IMG/VR virus record: IMGVR_UViG_3300037189_005067
Span: 1 to 27,240 of that record
Length of the DNA stretch: 27,240 bases
DNA from: a virus
Strand: one strand, 5' to 3'
Below, piece by piece: positions 7,088-15,048 of the stretch. Position 1 is the first letter of the stretch. The number at the start of each line of letters is the position of its first letter. The position numbers were made by a program, and so were the translations under genes. The notes beneath the pieces are model-generated. The model saw only the letters and a program-made list of their open reading frames with translations. It had not been told where the DNA came from and searched no databases.

Positions 7088-7767
7088 TGACCGATGATTT
7101 TAAAAACATGGTTTTTTCTAAGGATAATTTTTTTATAAATCCTGATAAAATTCTCACGCTGTTTGATCGAGAACAGTTTTTTCAGTCAGCCGCATATCCA
7201 GGACAGCGTACAGGCAATTTATTAGAATCTAATAAAGACATTTCAAGAAATTTTGGTTTGTTTTGTTCTAAAAAAATATGCGATGAAATATTTCCAGGAA
7301 TTCACGGACTTATGATTGACATCAGATTGCATATCAACACCGTGTACCATGACAGTGAACTTAATCAAGGATGGATTCATGCAGACGATGCTGATCTGGC
7401 TGGATTAATATATCTGTCAAAGAACGAAGATTGTTTAGATACTGGCACTTCAATTTTTAATAAAAAAATAAAAGAAAACTTTTCATCGAGGGATATTACA
7501 TCTCGTCAAGAGTTTAATGTCACTGGTGTTGCAACTGATGAATATAAAAAAGATTTGTATGAAAATCATAGTATGTTTTCTGAAACAATACGTATAGGCA
7601 ATGTTTACAATCGATTAGTGGCCTATGATGCTACATTATTTCATCGACCGAATCGTTATAACTTAGATTCTTTAGAATTGAGAAGGAGTATTGTATTTTT
7701 TATCAAAGGTTTCAAAAGAACATACGAATCAAAAATTAATATTATGTCGTCTTGGGAGGATGTATGA
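7087..7767 (+). CDS. DUF6445-like 2OG-Fe(II) oxygenase-fold protein
   Basis: The product is 226 residues. WIHADDADLAGLIYLS (H98, D100) supplies an HxD pair. YNRLVAYDATLFHRPNRY carries the distal H186, and ELRRSIVFFIKGF gives the Arg (199 or 200). The YDAxxFHxPNRY pattern resembles the uncharacterised family I know as DUF6445, related to the 2OG oxygenases; the family name is from memory. The ATG shares a base with the previous stop (TAATG), and the TTG at 7075 is rejected for that reason. Unlike its neighbours it has a long insert (about 115-165) between the HxD strand and the distal His. Function is unknown; hydroxylation is inferred from the intact metal triad. Confidence 0.82.
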   Translation: MTDDFKNMVFSKDNFFINPDKILTLFDREQFFQSAAYPGQRTGNLLESNKDISRNFGLFCSKKICDEIFPGIHGLMIDIRLHINTVYHDSELNQGWIHADDADLAGLIYLSKNEDCLDTGTSIFNKKIKENFSSRDITSRQEFNVTGVATDEYKKDLYENHSMFSETIRIGNVYNRLVAYDATLFHRPNRYNLDSLELRRSIVFFIKGFKRTYESKINIMSSWEDV

Positions 7768-8393
7768 TTTATAAAACTCCGTTATTTGAAGTACCAATGT
7801 ATAAAATGAAAGCATCTAGACATGCTGAGATTAAACAATGGATGCTGGACAATGTGTTTACTGAATATGAAAAACATGGCCCTAATGAGTCGTCTAGAAA
7901 TCTTTATAGCAGTTACTTTCCCGGTGCTCCTAAATTAGATAACAAGACATTTTCTAATTTTTATACCAAAGATATTAACAATTTTATAGATAAGGCAGGT
8001 TTTTCAAAATTACATAAGTGGGAAACACGTTTGAACTTTTGGTATAATTTAACGTTTAAGGGATCCTATCAGGAAGTTCACGACCACTTAGGAGGTCCTA
8101 TACCAATTTCCTATGCGGCAATTCATTATGTTGTCTTTGACAAAGCAGAACACATTTCAACAGTATTCTATAATCCGTTAGAATCTATTTTAAAAACATT
8201 ACAACCAACTACAAAGGATCAGTTTAGACCTACCGATTATCAAGGTTTACAAAAAATATTTAATGTTGAGGAAGGAGATTTAATAATATTTCCGTCTTAT
8301 GTACCGCACTCTGTGATGACGCAAGTTAGCGAAAACCCCAGACTTACTGTAGCATTTAATCTCAGCATTTACGAAAAGGAAGCATATGAGTAA
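7764..8393 (+). CDS. 2OG-Fe(II) oxygenase-like protein (HDH type, copy 1 of a tandem pair)
   Basis: This 209-residue protein begins MIYKTPLFEVPMYKMKA, the short N-terminal strand usual for the phage oxygenase group. WYNLTFKG (93-100) precedes VHDHLGGPIPISYAAIHYV (H106, H108). VEEGDLIIFPSYVPHSV holds the distal H182, and NPRLTVAFN has R193. The start codon overlaps the previous stop (ATGA) with a strong GGGAGGA ribosome site at 7754-7760. The next gene is a paralogue with the same HGPN, HDH-x-GGP and VEEGDLI-x-FPS motifs. The Gly-Gly-Pro after the iron pair sets this couple apart from the other oxygenases in the operon. Confidence 0.87.
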   Translation: MIYKTPLFEVPMYKMKASRHAEIKQWMLDNVFTEYEKHGPNESSRNLYSSYFPGAPKLDNKTFSNFYTKDINNFIDKAGFSKLHKWETRLNFWYNLTFKGSYQEVHDHLGGPIPISYAAIHYVVFDKAEHISTVFYNPLESILKTLQPTTKDQFRPTDYQGLQKIFNVEEGDLIIFPSYVPHSVMTQVSENPRLTVAFNLSIYEKEAYE

Positions 8394-9030
8394 TGTATCT
8401 ACAATACCTTTATTTCCTGTAAACATTTACAAAATAAAAGTAACTAATCACGAAAAAATTAAAAAGTATCTTATGGATAATGTGCATCCTTATTTTGAAA
8501 AACACGGACCCAACGATCCAGTACAAAATACATTAACAGACTACGGGTTTATGCACGATGCGGCATTCTGTCATTGGCCGTATCTTATTGATTGGTATAA
8601 GCCAGATATCCATTCTATATTAGAAACAATTGGTTTCAATTTTAAACGCCATCCTTGGAAAATAAAAATGAAAGGATGGTATAATTTTTCTACCAGCAAT
8701 ACTGCGGCATTTGTACACGATCACGCCGGAGGACCTAGTACAATACAATTTTCTGCTGTACATTATGTAAAGTTAGGAGAAGGCGCTAAACCAACTGTGT
8801 TTAATAATCCATGGAGCAAACTGTTAAAAGCAACTACTCCTACTAAAAACTTTGATTTTCTCCCGCCTTATTTCTGTGATTTTTCTCGAATGCCCGAAGT
8901 AGAAGAAGGAGATTTAATATTATTTCCTAGTTGGCTCGATCACTTTGCTCCTCATTTTACTTCAGGATCGTTGCGTGTTACCACTGCTCTCAATATTATG
9001 ATGCGTGTAGATGATGGAGACGGAAATTAA
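8386..9030 (+). CDS. 2OG-Fe(II) oxygenase-like protein (HDH type, copy 2)
   Basis: This 214-residue paralogue of the upstream gene shares (L/M)DNV, FEKHGPN, GWYNF, VHDHAGGP (H111, H113), (I/V)HYV, VEEGDLILFPSWLDH (H186) and LRVTTALN (R197). The overlap with the previous gene is 8 bases, and AAAAGGA provides a ribosome site. The region between the iron pair and the distal His (about 130-170) is the most diverged part relative to copy 1. In this fold that region covers the active-site mouth, so the two copies may act on different substrates (inference). Confidence 0.87.
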   Translation: MSNVSTIPLFPVNIYKIKVTNHEKIKKYLMDNVHPYFEKHGPNDPVQNTLTDYGFMHDAAFCHWPYLIDWYKPDIHSILETIGFNFKRHPWKIKMKGWYNFSTSNTAAFVHDHAGGPSTIQFSAVHYVKLGEGAKPTVFNNPWSKLLKATTPTKNFDFLPPYFCDFSRMPEVEEGDLILFPSWLDHFAPHFTSGSLRVTTALNIMMRVDDGDGN

Positions 9031-9031
9031 A

Positions 9032-9694
9032 ATGAAATTCAGTGAATTAGCCAATGTTGGCATGGTGCTCGAAGACTTGAATCCGTTTTTAGTTAAGCGT
9101 ATTCAAAAAGTTACACAAACATTTAAAGATATGTTTAAAGAAAATAGTTCTCCTGATATGTTATATCAGTTTCATAGAAGAATAGACGGGTACGATCTAG
9201 ATTATTTAATACCCGAAGATTTAAAAAAAGATATTGAAAACGAAGCACTTAAATTAATAATTGCACACGAGCATACATATCAATATTTTAATAGAATGTA
9301 TAATTTTATAACATCAATTCCACCAAAAGAAGTTCAGTTTGAATTAGAACGTATGTGGGTTAATATTCAACGCAAGGGAGAATTTCTACCTATACACGAA
9401 CATTCAGGCATCTATAGTTTTGTTTTATGGACTGATGTTCCGTTTAACATAGCAGACGAAGGGTTATATAGTCCTAATCCTACTACAGAAAAAAACAGAG
9501 CAGGACATTTTCAATTTTTATACATAGATATTCTTGGAAAAATCAGCACATTAAACCTACCAGTGGACAAAACATGGGAAGGAAAAATGTGCATCTTTCC
9601 ATCTGCTATGAATCATCAAGTTTATCCATTTTATAGTTCTAATGGTATTAGAATTTCTATATCTGGGAATTTTAGGGTGCGTATAGGTGATTAA
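9032..9694 (+). CDS. 2OG-Fe(II) oxygenase-like protein (MWVN...HEH type)
   Basis: The product is 220 residues. ERMWVNIQRKGEFLPIHEHSG (H122, H124) is followed by SFVLWTDVPF, an NRAGHFQFLYIDILGK strand pair, a GKMCIFPSAMNHQVYPFY turn (H195) and GIRISISGNF (R207). This pattern, with VYPFYS after the distal His, is a known marine-phage oxygenase subgroup. A second member with the same landmarks lies 5 kb away at 14400. I place the start at 9032, one base after the previous stop and behind GGAGACGGAAA; in-frame ATGs at 9011 and 9014 are alternatives. The N-terminal 90 residues are charged and probably helical. Confidence 0.87.
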   Translation: MKFSELANVGMVLEDLNPFLVKRIQKVTQTFKDMFKENSSPDMLYQFHRRIDGYDLDYLIPEDLKKDIENEALKLIIAHEHTYQYFNRMYNFITSIPPKEVQFELERMWVNIQRKGEFLPIHEHSGIYSFVLWTDVPFNIADEGLYSPNPTTEKNRAGHFQFLYIDILGKISTLNLPVDKTWEGKMCIFPSAMNHQVYPFYSSNGIRISISGNFRVRIGD

Positions 9695-10295
9695 TTTTAA
9701 ACCGTTATCTCGAACTCTTGCTGATAAAAATTTAGTCTATGAATTTTTAGACCCGCTACCTACATGGGCTGTAAAATCAGGAGAACTATATTTTAAAAAG
9801 TTTGCATTTGAATACGGTCATCATGCGGCATCATTAGACGACGGAGAACCATATTTTGGAAAAATGCTGTTGCTTAGAGAAGCAAATCTTGATTTATCTG
9901 TACCTTACTTAATACAAAATCTCTGCGACTGCATTCAACTATCACTGTTACCACAAATTGATCCTAATGGAAAATTTGTAGAATTACAGAGAATTGCCGT
10001 CAATGGTCAAACTTCAACACAGAACCCTGCACCTCATATTGATACCGATACAGATTCCAGTTTATGGACTGCGGTATATTACGTTAATAACAGTTCGGGC
10101 GATACTGTATTTTATCGCTCTATTCTTAATCAAGAAGAAATATACAGAAGTACATTTCAGCAAGGAAAAATAGTAATATTTCCTGCAAGTTTTTGCCACA
10201 GAGCAGTTGCGCCTCTAAGTGGCTGGCGAATATCAGTAGGCATCACTTTTGAATGGCATACTGATTTATCTAAACAATGTCGGATGGATGTATGA
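9687..10295 (+). CDS. 2OG-Fe(II) oxygenase (HxD type)
   Basis: The product is 202 residues. The site is canonical: APHIDTDTDSSLWTAVYYV (H117, D119), GDTVFYRS, GKIVIFPASFCHRAV (H171) and GWRISVGITF (R181). It starts at a GTG with an AGGGTG ribosome site upstream and overlaps the previous gene by 8 bases; the next in-frame Met is past residue 60, so GTG is the only sensible start. It has no close paralogue in the window and is more like cellular HxD oxygenases than the HxH genes around it, so it may have joined the cluster separately. Confidence 0.88.
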   Translation: MINFKPLSRTLADKNLVYEFLDPLPTWAVKSGELYFKKFAFEYGHHAASLDDGEPYFGKMLLLREANLDLSVPYLIQNLCDCIQLSLLPQIDPNGKFVELQRIAVNGQTSTQNPAPHIDTDTDSSLWTAVYYVNNSSGDTVFYRSILNQEEIYRSTFQQGKIVIFPASFCHRAVAPLSGWRISVGITFEWHTDLSKQCRMDV

Positions 10296-10909
10296 TTAAT
10301 ACGTTTGCATGGAAAACTAATTCTAATGTAATAGAACATACCAGTGTTTTACAAATAAAAAATGCTGTTAGTTCACAATCAAGAGAACAGTTAATAAAAG
10401 AAATTTTAGATTATAAAAGTGTAACTGTTGATAACTCTGGCAGTGAAAAAAATTGCTGGCGTGGACGACCTGAATTGCCAAAAGAATACATTAATGATTT
10501 AATTCTTACTGCTGTGAATGCTTATATTAATTCATTGCCCAATTCTGCTATGCTGTCAAGAAATGAAAATCCTTCAGATAGATTTGATTATGATAAACCG
10601 TTAATTCATTATTGGGTCAACGTAAATGCAAAAGACGGATACAATGTATCGCACAATCATGCAGGATCTGTAATAAGCGGAGTTATATATCTACAGGCTA
10701 GCCAAACCGGAATAATAGAATTTCAGCCGTTAAATTACATATATAAAATTAACCATCCTTGCTGGTTTTATAACGGCAGTATGCAGTATCATCCCGAAGA
10801 CGGTGATATAATTATATTTCCGTCTTATCTATTGCACAGCGTAGAGCCAAATCCAATAGATAAAGAAAGAATTAATATTGCTTTTAACATAAATTACACA
10901 CCTAAATGA
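10292..10909 (+). CDS. 2OG-Fe(II) oxygenase-like protein (PF13759/TIGR02466 type)
   Basis: This 205-residue protein has HYWVNVNAKDGYN (about 106-118), then SHNHAGSVISGVIYL (H121, H123), the strand GIIEFQP, GDIIIFPSYLLHSV (H182) and ERINIAFN (R193). HNHxGSxxSGVxYL is the hallmark of the TIGR02466 group. The ATG at 10292 overlaps the previous stop (ATGA) behind a GGATGGAT ribosome site, and is preferred to the upstream in-frame ATG at 10277. It is the last oxygenase before the block of four DUF6065-like genes. Confidence 0.9.
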   Translation: MINTFAWKTNSNVIEHTSVLQIKNAVSSQSREQLIKEILDYKSVTVDNSGSEKNCWRGRPELPKEYINDLILTAVNAYINSLPNSAMLSRNENPSDRFDYDKPLIHYWVNVNAKDGYNVSHNHAGSVISGVIYLQASQTGIIEFQPLNYIYKINHPCWFYNGSMQYHPEDGDIIIFPSYLLHSVEPNPIDKERINIAFNINYTPK

Positions 10910-11616
10910 ATATAGAATTTTTCTGCGAAGATAGTCATGTTTCAGAATATTGGCCACCAGTGCCTGCCAAGGATTGTATACCCGAAGAGTATGCTAATCT
11001 TCCTGCGGGTAAAGAAAAATATCAAATAAAAGAAGAACCTATTCATAACATAAAGGGCTGTTTGCCTGCTATGGATTTTATGTCCGCCGGTTATATTATT
11101 TTTAATTCTTATGAATTAGAGTTAGATACAAAATTTAAACAATTTAGAGAAGATCTAAATTTAAAAACAGCAAGAACCATCACAGAGTCCGAACATGAAT
11201 CAAATATTCATGCTAGAAAAGCTCTTGCAATATATTATGAAAATGCCTGCCCTGTAATTAATGAGCAAAAAAAGCAACGAGTATATTTTAAAGTTAAGAC
11301 ATCTTGGGCGGTACGAACACCGCCTGGTTATAGTTGTTTGGTAATGCAACCTTTTTACTTAAATGAAAAAAGATTTACAATTATGCCTGCTATAATAGAT
11401 ACAGACACGTATCATTTACCAATACCTATCACTGGCTATTTAAACATAAAAGAAAATACTAGAATACGACCAGGCACGCCTTTAGTACAGATAATTCCAT
11501 TTAAAAGAGACGACTGGAATATGTCTATATCCGACAAGATTCCTAGCGACAAATCAAAATTCTTTATTTGGAATTCCTATAAACGATTATTCCATTCAAT
11601 TAAAAAGTATATATGA
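10906..11616 (+). CDS. DUF6065-like protein, copy 1
   Basis: The product is 236 residues. Landmarks are YWPPVPAKDCIPEEYANLP (15-33), IKGCLPAMDFMSAGYII (49-65), SWAVRTPPGYSCLVMQPF (133-150), IIDTD (163-167) and a GTPLVQIIPFKRDDW turn (190-204). This series matches an uncharacterised phage and bacterial family I know as DUF6065; the name is from memory. Cys52 and the TPPGYS loop are shared with the next gene. There is no iron triad, so it is not one of the oxygenases. The conserved Trp and Pro loops suggest a beta-rich binding fold, possibly a substrate- or partner-binding subunit (inference). The start overlaps the previous stop (ATGA). Confidence 0.75.
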   Translation: MNIEFFCEDSHVSEYWPPVPAKDCIPEEYANLPAGKEKYQIKEEPIHNIKGCLPAMDFMSAGYIIFNSYELELDTKFKQFREDLNLKTARTITESEHESNIHARKALAIYYENACPVINEQKKQRVYFKVKTSWAVRTPPGYSCLVMQPFYLNEKRFTIMPAIIDTDTYHLPIPITGYLNIKENTRIRPGTPLVQIIPFKRDDWNMSISDKIPSDKSKFFIWNSYKRLFHSIKKYI

Positions 11617-12320
11617 CCAAAGAAATTAATATTAAATTTACCTGCGAGGACGAGGATACGGCTAAATTGTTTCCTCCCGTTCCGGCGGCTAAATTAATTC
11701 CCGAGTGGTATAAAAACATTCCTGTAACTGCATCAAGGGCAGAAGGATATATCGATGGCGATCAAGTTCCTACTATAAAAAGATGTATGCCGGTGTTAGA
11801 TTATCTAACTTCAGGGTACATTCTAAGAAACTCCTACGAAATAAATGCGTGGCCTGCAAATAAGGACGGTATAAAGAGTTTTAATCTTGAGTGTAATAAG
11901 AAAAATTATGTAGGAGCACATCCGTGGCATCAGGCTACAACTGAAATTAACGGTGTTAAAAACCATTATTTTAAAATTAATCAAGAATGGCATATTAAAA
12001 CTCCGCCTGGATATAGTTGCTTAATTTATCAACCTCATTATTTGTTTAGAAAAGAATTTCAAATGTTTCCCGCTATAGTTGACACCGACAAGCATGACGA
12101 CTTTACTGGGTTAGTAGGGATTATCAACAGCGAAACTGATTTTACTATTGCTCCTGGAGATCCGCTGGTAACTATTTTTCCGTTTAAACGAGAAGAATGG
12201 AAAATGGACGTAGAGTATGATAAAAATATTGGATCTAACAGTAGTTTTAAATATTTTTTACACGGTGTTTGGCATGGGTTTTACTCCAAAATGTTACACA
12301 CCAAGAAGACGTATCGATAA
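11613..12320 (+). CDS. DUF6065-like protein, copy 2
   Basis: This 235-residue paralogue of the preceding gene keeps FPPVPAAKLIPEWYKNIP (20-37), TIKRCMPVLDYLTSGYI (54-70), WHIKTPPGYSCLIYQPHY (126-143), IVDTDK (155-160) and GDPLVTIFPFKREEW (182-196). It is coupled to the preceding gene by an ATGA overlap. The C-terminus is basic and aromatic. The shared CxP...SGYI and TPPGYSCL loops are the strongest candidates for a functional surface. No known catalytic motif, signal peptide or membrane segment is seen. It is followed by one of the few gaps in the operon (23 bases). Confidence 0.75.
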   Translation: MTKEINIKFTCEDEDTAKLFPPVPAAKLIPEWYKNIPVTASRAEGYIDGDQVPTIKRCMPVLDYLTSGYILRNSYEINAWPANKDGIKSFNLECNKKNYVGAHPWHQATTEINGVKNHYFKINQEWHIKTPPGYSCLIYQPHYLFRKEFQMFPAIVDTDKHDDFTGLVGIINSETDFTIAPGDPLVTIFPFKREEWKMDVEYDKNIGSNSSFKYFLHGVWHGFYSKMLHTKKTYR

Positions 12321-12343
12321 CGGCTAGTGTAGGTATATAGTAT

Positions 12344-13072
12344 ATGTTTACATTTTTCTTTAAGAAGTCCACGGTTCATATAGATATCTTTACTTTCTAT
12401 CCTGGTATTATTGAACTGTTCCCGATTAGGGAAGCCGACGATGTAATGCCATCGTGGTTTAAAGCAGTGCCAACTAGCACCAAATCTCCGTCGGGCTCCT
12501 CAGTGGCAACAGTACGCACTTGTCCGGGCATGGTAGAATTATTTAAAGAAGGTCTAATTATTCCGTCCTGGTGCGATTTATACCTAGACTGGAGTAGGGG
12601 ATCTTTATATCATGAGCCCGACGAAATGGGCAAACAACATCCTGATTGGCAGTGGAATAAGAGTCCTGCTTTCAAAGATTTTCATCATTTAAAAATTGGA
12701 AGTCCGTGGAAATTTAAAGAAAAAACAGGTTCTAAATTTATGATGACTAACACTTGGTGGAATAAACCTGGGGTTAAACATTTTGTGCCTAATGGTTTAA
12801 TAGAATTTAAATATCAGCACTCGTCTAATGTTAATTTATGGCTTCCTAAAGCAGGGTTCCCGCAAAATTATACAATAACTGCGGGTGATCCTTTATGTCA
12901 AATTATTAATATAGACGGAAAGAAAATAAAATTTCATATGCATTACACTGATAAGAACGAAATAGATCATGATGTAAACGATTTACTTTTTTCCCAAGTA
13001 GGGCAATACTATAAACGAAAAAAATTAATAGAAGAAAACTGTCCAAACTGGACTCCGGATACAAAAAAATAA
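12344..13072 (+). CDS. DUF6065-related protein, copy 3 (diverged subtype)
   Basis: The product is 242 residues. It follows the same order of landmarks as the two genes upstream in altered form: FPIREADDVMPSWFKAVP (26-43), TVRTCPGMVELFKEGLIIP, SPWKFKEKTGSKFMMTNTWW in place of the TPPGYS loop, FKYQHSSNVNLWLPK, and AGDPLCQII. The CPGM Cys corresponds to the Cys of copies 1 and 2. I therefore place it in the same superfamily as a separate subtype, shared with the next gene. A 23-base spacer precedes it with only a weak AGG, and no clear promoter is visible. The C-terminal 40 residues are Lys-rich. Confidence 0.65.
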   Translation: MFTFFFKKSTVHIDIFTFYPGIIELFPIREADDVMPSWFKAVPTSTKSPSGSSVATVRTCPGMVELFKEGLIIPSWCDLYLDWSRGSLYHEPDEMGKQHPDWQWNKSPAFKDFHHLKIGSPWKFKEKTGSKFMMTNTWWNKPGVKHFVPNGLIEFKYQHSSNVNLWLPKAGFPQNYTITAGDPLCQIINIDGKKIKFHMHYTDKNEIDHDVNDLLFSQVGQYYKRKKLIEENCPNWTPDTKK

Positions 13073-13073
13073 T

Positions 13074-13766
13074 ATGTTTACAATTTTTAGACGACCATCA
13101 AAAATTTACGTTGACTGTTTTACAGATTTAGAAGAACTTCCAAAGTTTTTTCCTATTCAACACGCTTCTGAACGACTGCCTACATATTGGAAAAATCTGC
13201 CAACTACTGTGCCTTATATGGGTCCTCATCGAGGAACTATGAAGACATGTCCAGGAGTAAGTAGTTTATATAGAACAGGATTTATAATTCAAAATTGGCA
13301 CGACATATGGCTTAGTGTTGACAATAATAACCTTTCCTGGCAACCTCAACCGGCCGCAGAATCACACGATCCAGGACAATGGGGCGATGCATTTAAAAAT
13401 CATTATCATTTAAAAATGGTCAGTCCATGGCGCATTAAAGAAAAAACCGGTGTTAAATTTATGTTTACTAACACACTTTGGCACGATGAAGATTTTAAAC
13501 CTAAAGTGGTAAATGGTATAGTAGAATACAAATATCAGCACACAAGTAGTGTTAATATGCTTATTCCTAAAAATATGTTTCCTAAATCTCAACTAATACC
13601 TGCAGGTAAAGAACTGGTACATGTTGTACCGTTATCCGATAAAGATGTAGTAATTAAGATGCACGTAGTTGATGCAACAGAATTAAAAAAATTACAAAAT
13701 TGGGTTTTTACATTTAACGGTCATTATTTTAAACGTAAAAAACTATTACAAGATCGTGGAGAATAA
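13074..13766 (+). CDS. DUF6065-related protein, copy 4 (diverged subtype)
   Basis: This 230-residue paralogue of copy 3 starts MFTIFRRPSKIYVDCFTD, against MFTFFFKKSTVHIDIFTF in copy 3. It then keeps FFPIQHASERLPTYWKNLP, TMKTCPGVSSLYRTGFII, HYHLKMVSPWRIKEKTGVKFM, VEYKYQHTSSVNMLIPK and a final GHYFKRKKLL, matching GQYYKRKKLI in copy 3. Even the DNA of the first five codons is near-identical (ATGTTTACA-xTTTT), a sign of tandem duplication. It begins 1 base after the preceding stop. It has no recognised enzyme motif. Confidence 0.65.
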   Translation: MFTIFRRPSKIYVDCFTDLEELPKFFPIQHASERLPTYWKNLPTTVPYMGPHRGTMKTCPGVSSLYRTGFIIQNWHDIWLSVDNNNLSWQPQPAAESHDPGQWGDAFKNHYHLKMVSPWRIKEKTGVKFMFTNTLWHDEDFKPKVVNGIVEYKYQHTSSVNMLIPKNMFPKSQLIPAGKELVHVVPLSDKDVVIKMHVVDATELKKLQNWVFTFNGHYFKRKKLLQDRGE

Positions 13767-13767
13767 C

Positions 13768-14403
13768 TTGCAGGAATTTACAAAATTATTATCGTCTGGT
13801 GCGGCTGTTACAGGAATTTTTCCAAATCCAGTTTATAAAAAAAATATAGGAAGGCCGCTGACCGAGTTAGAATTAAAAGCATCCTTGCCTGAATCATACA
13901 ATTTAAGACCTGGCAGTGATAATCTGCGAGCAGACAGTACAAAAATTCTAACTAATCCAGCATTTTTTGGAATTAAAAATTTTATTGACAGTTGTTTAAA
14001 AGATTTTTTAAAAGAAATTGTTTCACCTTCTACTGATTTTAATCTATATGTTACACAGAGTTGGATTAATTTTAACAGAGAGGGCGATAAACATCATCAA
14101 CATTTTCATGCTAACAGTATTGTCAGCGGTGTCTTTTATCTAAACACCAGTGAAAATGATATGATATCATTTTATATTCCCCAACGCAGTCAGATTCATA
14201 TTATGAATACTCCTAATTGGTGGAACATGCGTAAGATTGGAGTGCCTGTGCGTCCTGGAGATTGTGTTTTGTTTATGAGTGATTTAGAACACGGCGTTGA
14301 AAGACAGGGCATACCCGATCACACTCGTGTAAGTCTTGCATTTAATACATGGTTCAAAGGCGAGATCGGCAGCGAAGAAGGTCTGACACATCTAAAGCAA
14401 TGA
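13768..14403 (+). CDS. 2OG-Fe(II) oxygenase-like protein (PF13759/TIGR02466 type)
   Basis: About 211 residues from a TTG start at 13768, which follows the previous stop by 1 base and has GGAG 6-7 bases upstream. A GTG at 13756 in the same frame is the alternative but lacks a ribosome site. Numbered from the TTG, the motifs are VTGIFPNPVYKKN near the N-terminus, SWINFNREGDKHHQHFHANS with the H112xH114 pair, SGVFYLN, GDCVLFMSDLEHGV (H175) and TRVSLAFNTWF (R187). The His-rich run HHQHFH makes the exact ligand pair slightly uncertain; alignment of SGVxYL favours the last two His. The gene overlaps the next by 4 bases (ATGA). Confidence 0.87.
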   Translation: MQEFTKLLSSGAAVTGIFPNPVYKKNIGRPLTELELKASLPESYNLRPGSDNLRADSTKILTNPAFFGIKNFIDSCLKDFLKEIVSPSTDFNLYVTQSWINFNREGDKHHQHFHANSIVSGVFYLNTSENDMISFYIPQRSQIHIMNTPNWWNMRKIGVPVRPGDCVLFMSDLEHGVERQGIPDHTRVSLAFNTWFKGEIGSEEGLTHLKQ

Positions 14404-15047
14404 ATATTTCCAGTTTAGAAACTATTGATTTACCTAACATAGGTGTTATACGCGGTAAATTAAGCGATGATGCCTTGCAGGTATTAAAAGAAGAAATTAA
14501 TAAAATTCAACAAGACTTTTCTAAAGCAAAACCTTGGAACAAAGATCTTGCAGGGCATATTAGAAAAGAATTTTTGTTACAGGACAGCGTAAAAATTCTA
14601 GAACCAATGCTAATTAATATGGCTCTTGAACATAACGAAAAGTACAAATACGTTGATCCCACATTTGATGTTGAGCTAGGAAAAAAATATAGATTTGCTA
14701 TGGAAACTATGTGGGTCAATTTTCAGCAAAAGCACGAATTTAATCCGTTACATAGACATACAGGAATTTATAGTTTTGTTATATGGGTTGAAATTCCTTA
14801 TTTTTTAAATTTTGAAAAAGAGATCGGTCCGGGTAAAAACGCCAATGTTAATCGAGCAGGTATGTTTGAATTCACCTACACAGATATCTTAGGAAATCTA
14901 AGAGGTGAATCAATTGGTGTAGATAAATCCTATGAAGGTTGTATTATTATGTTTCCTGCAAGACTGCATCATATGGTGCATCCTTTTTACAGTACTGAAA
15001 ATTACAGGATCTCCGTTGCTGGAAATATAAAAGTTATTACAGAATAA
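14400..15047 (+). CDS. 2OG-Fe(II) oxygenase-like protein (MWVN...HRH type)
   Basis: This 215-residue protein is a clear paralogue of the gene at 9032. It shares MWVNxQxKxEFxPxHxH (H118, H120), TGIYSFVIW, an NRAGMFEFTYTDILGN strand pair, VDKSYEG, IIMFPARLHHMVHPFYS (distal His at 191 by alignment) and YRISVAGN (R203). The start at 14400 forms an ATGA overlap with the previous stop; the longer frame from 14349 only adds an Arg-rich shadow of the upstream gene. The two copies are separated by four other-type oxygenase or DUF genes and more, so this pair is dispersed rather than adjacent, unlike most pairs in the operon. Confidence 0.87.
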   Translation: MNISSLETIDLPNIGVIRGKLSDDALQVLKEEINKIQQDFSKAKPWNKDLAGHIRKEFLLQDSVKILEPMLINMALEHNEKYKYVDPTFDVELGKKYRFAMETMWVNFQQKHEFNPLHRHTGIYSFVIWVEIPYFLNFEKEIGPGKNANVNRAGMFEFTYTDILGNLRGESIGVDKSYEGCIIMFPARLHHMVHPFYSTENYRISVAGNIKVITE

Positions 15048-15048
15048 T

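Noticed and set aside
12321-12343. Promoter-like GTATATAG in the spacer before the third DUF6065-like gene
   Set aside because: It does not keep the TAAATA core of the late box, and in such A+T-rich DNA it is expected by chance.
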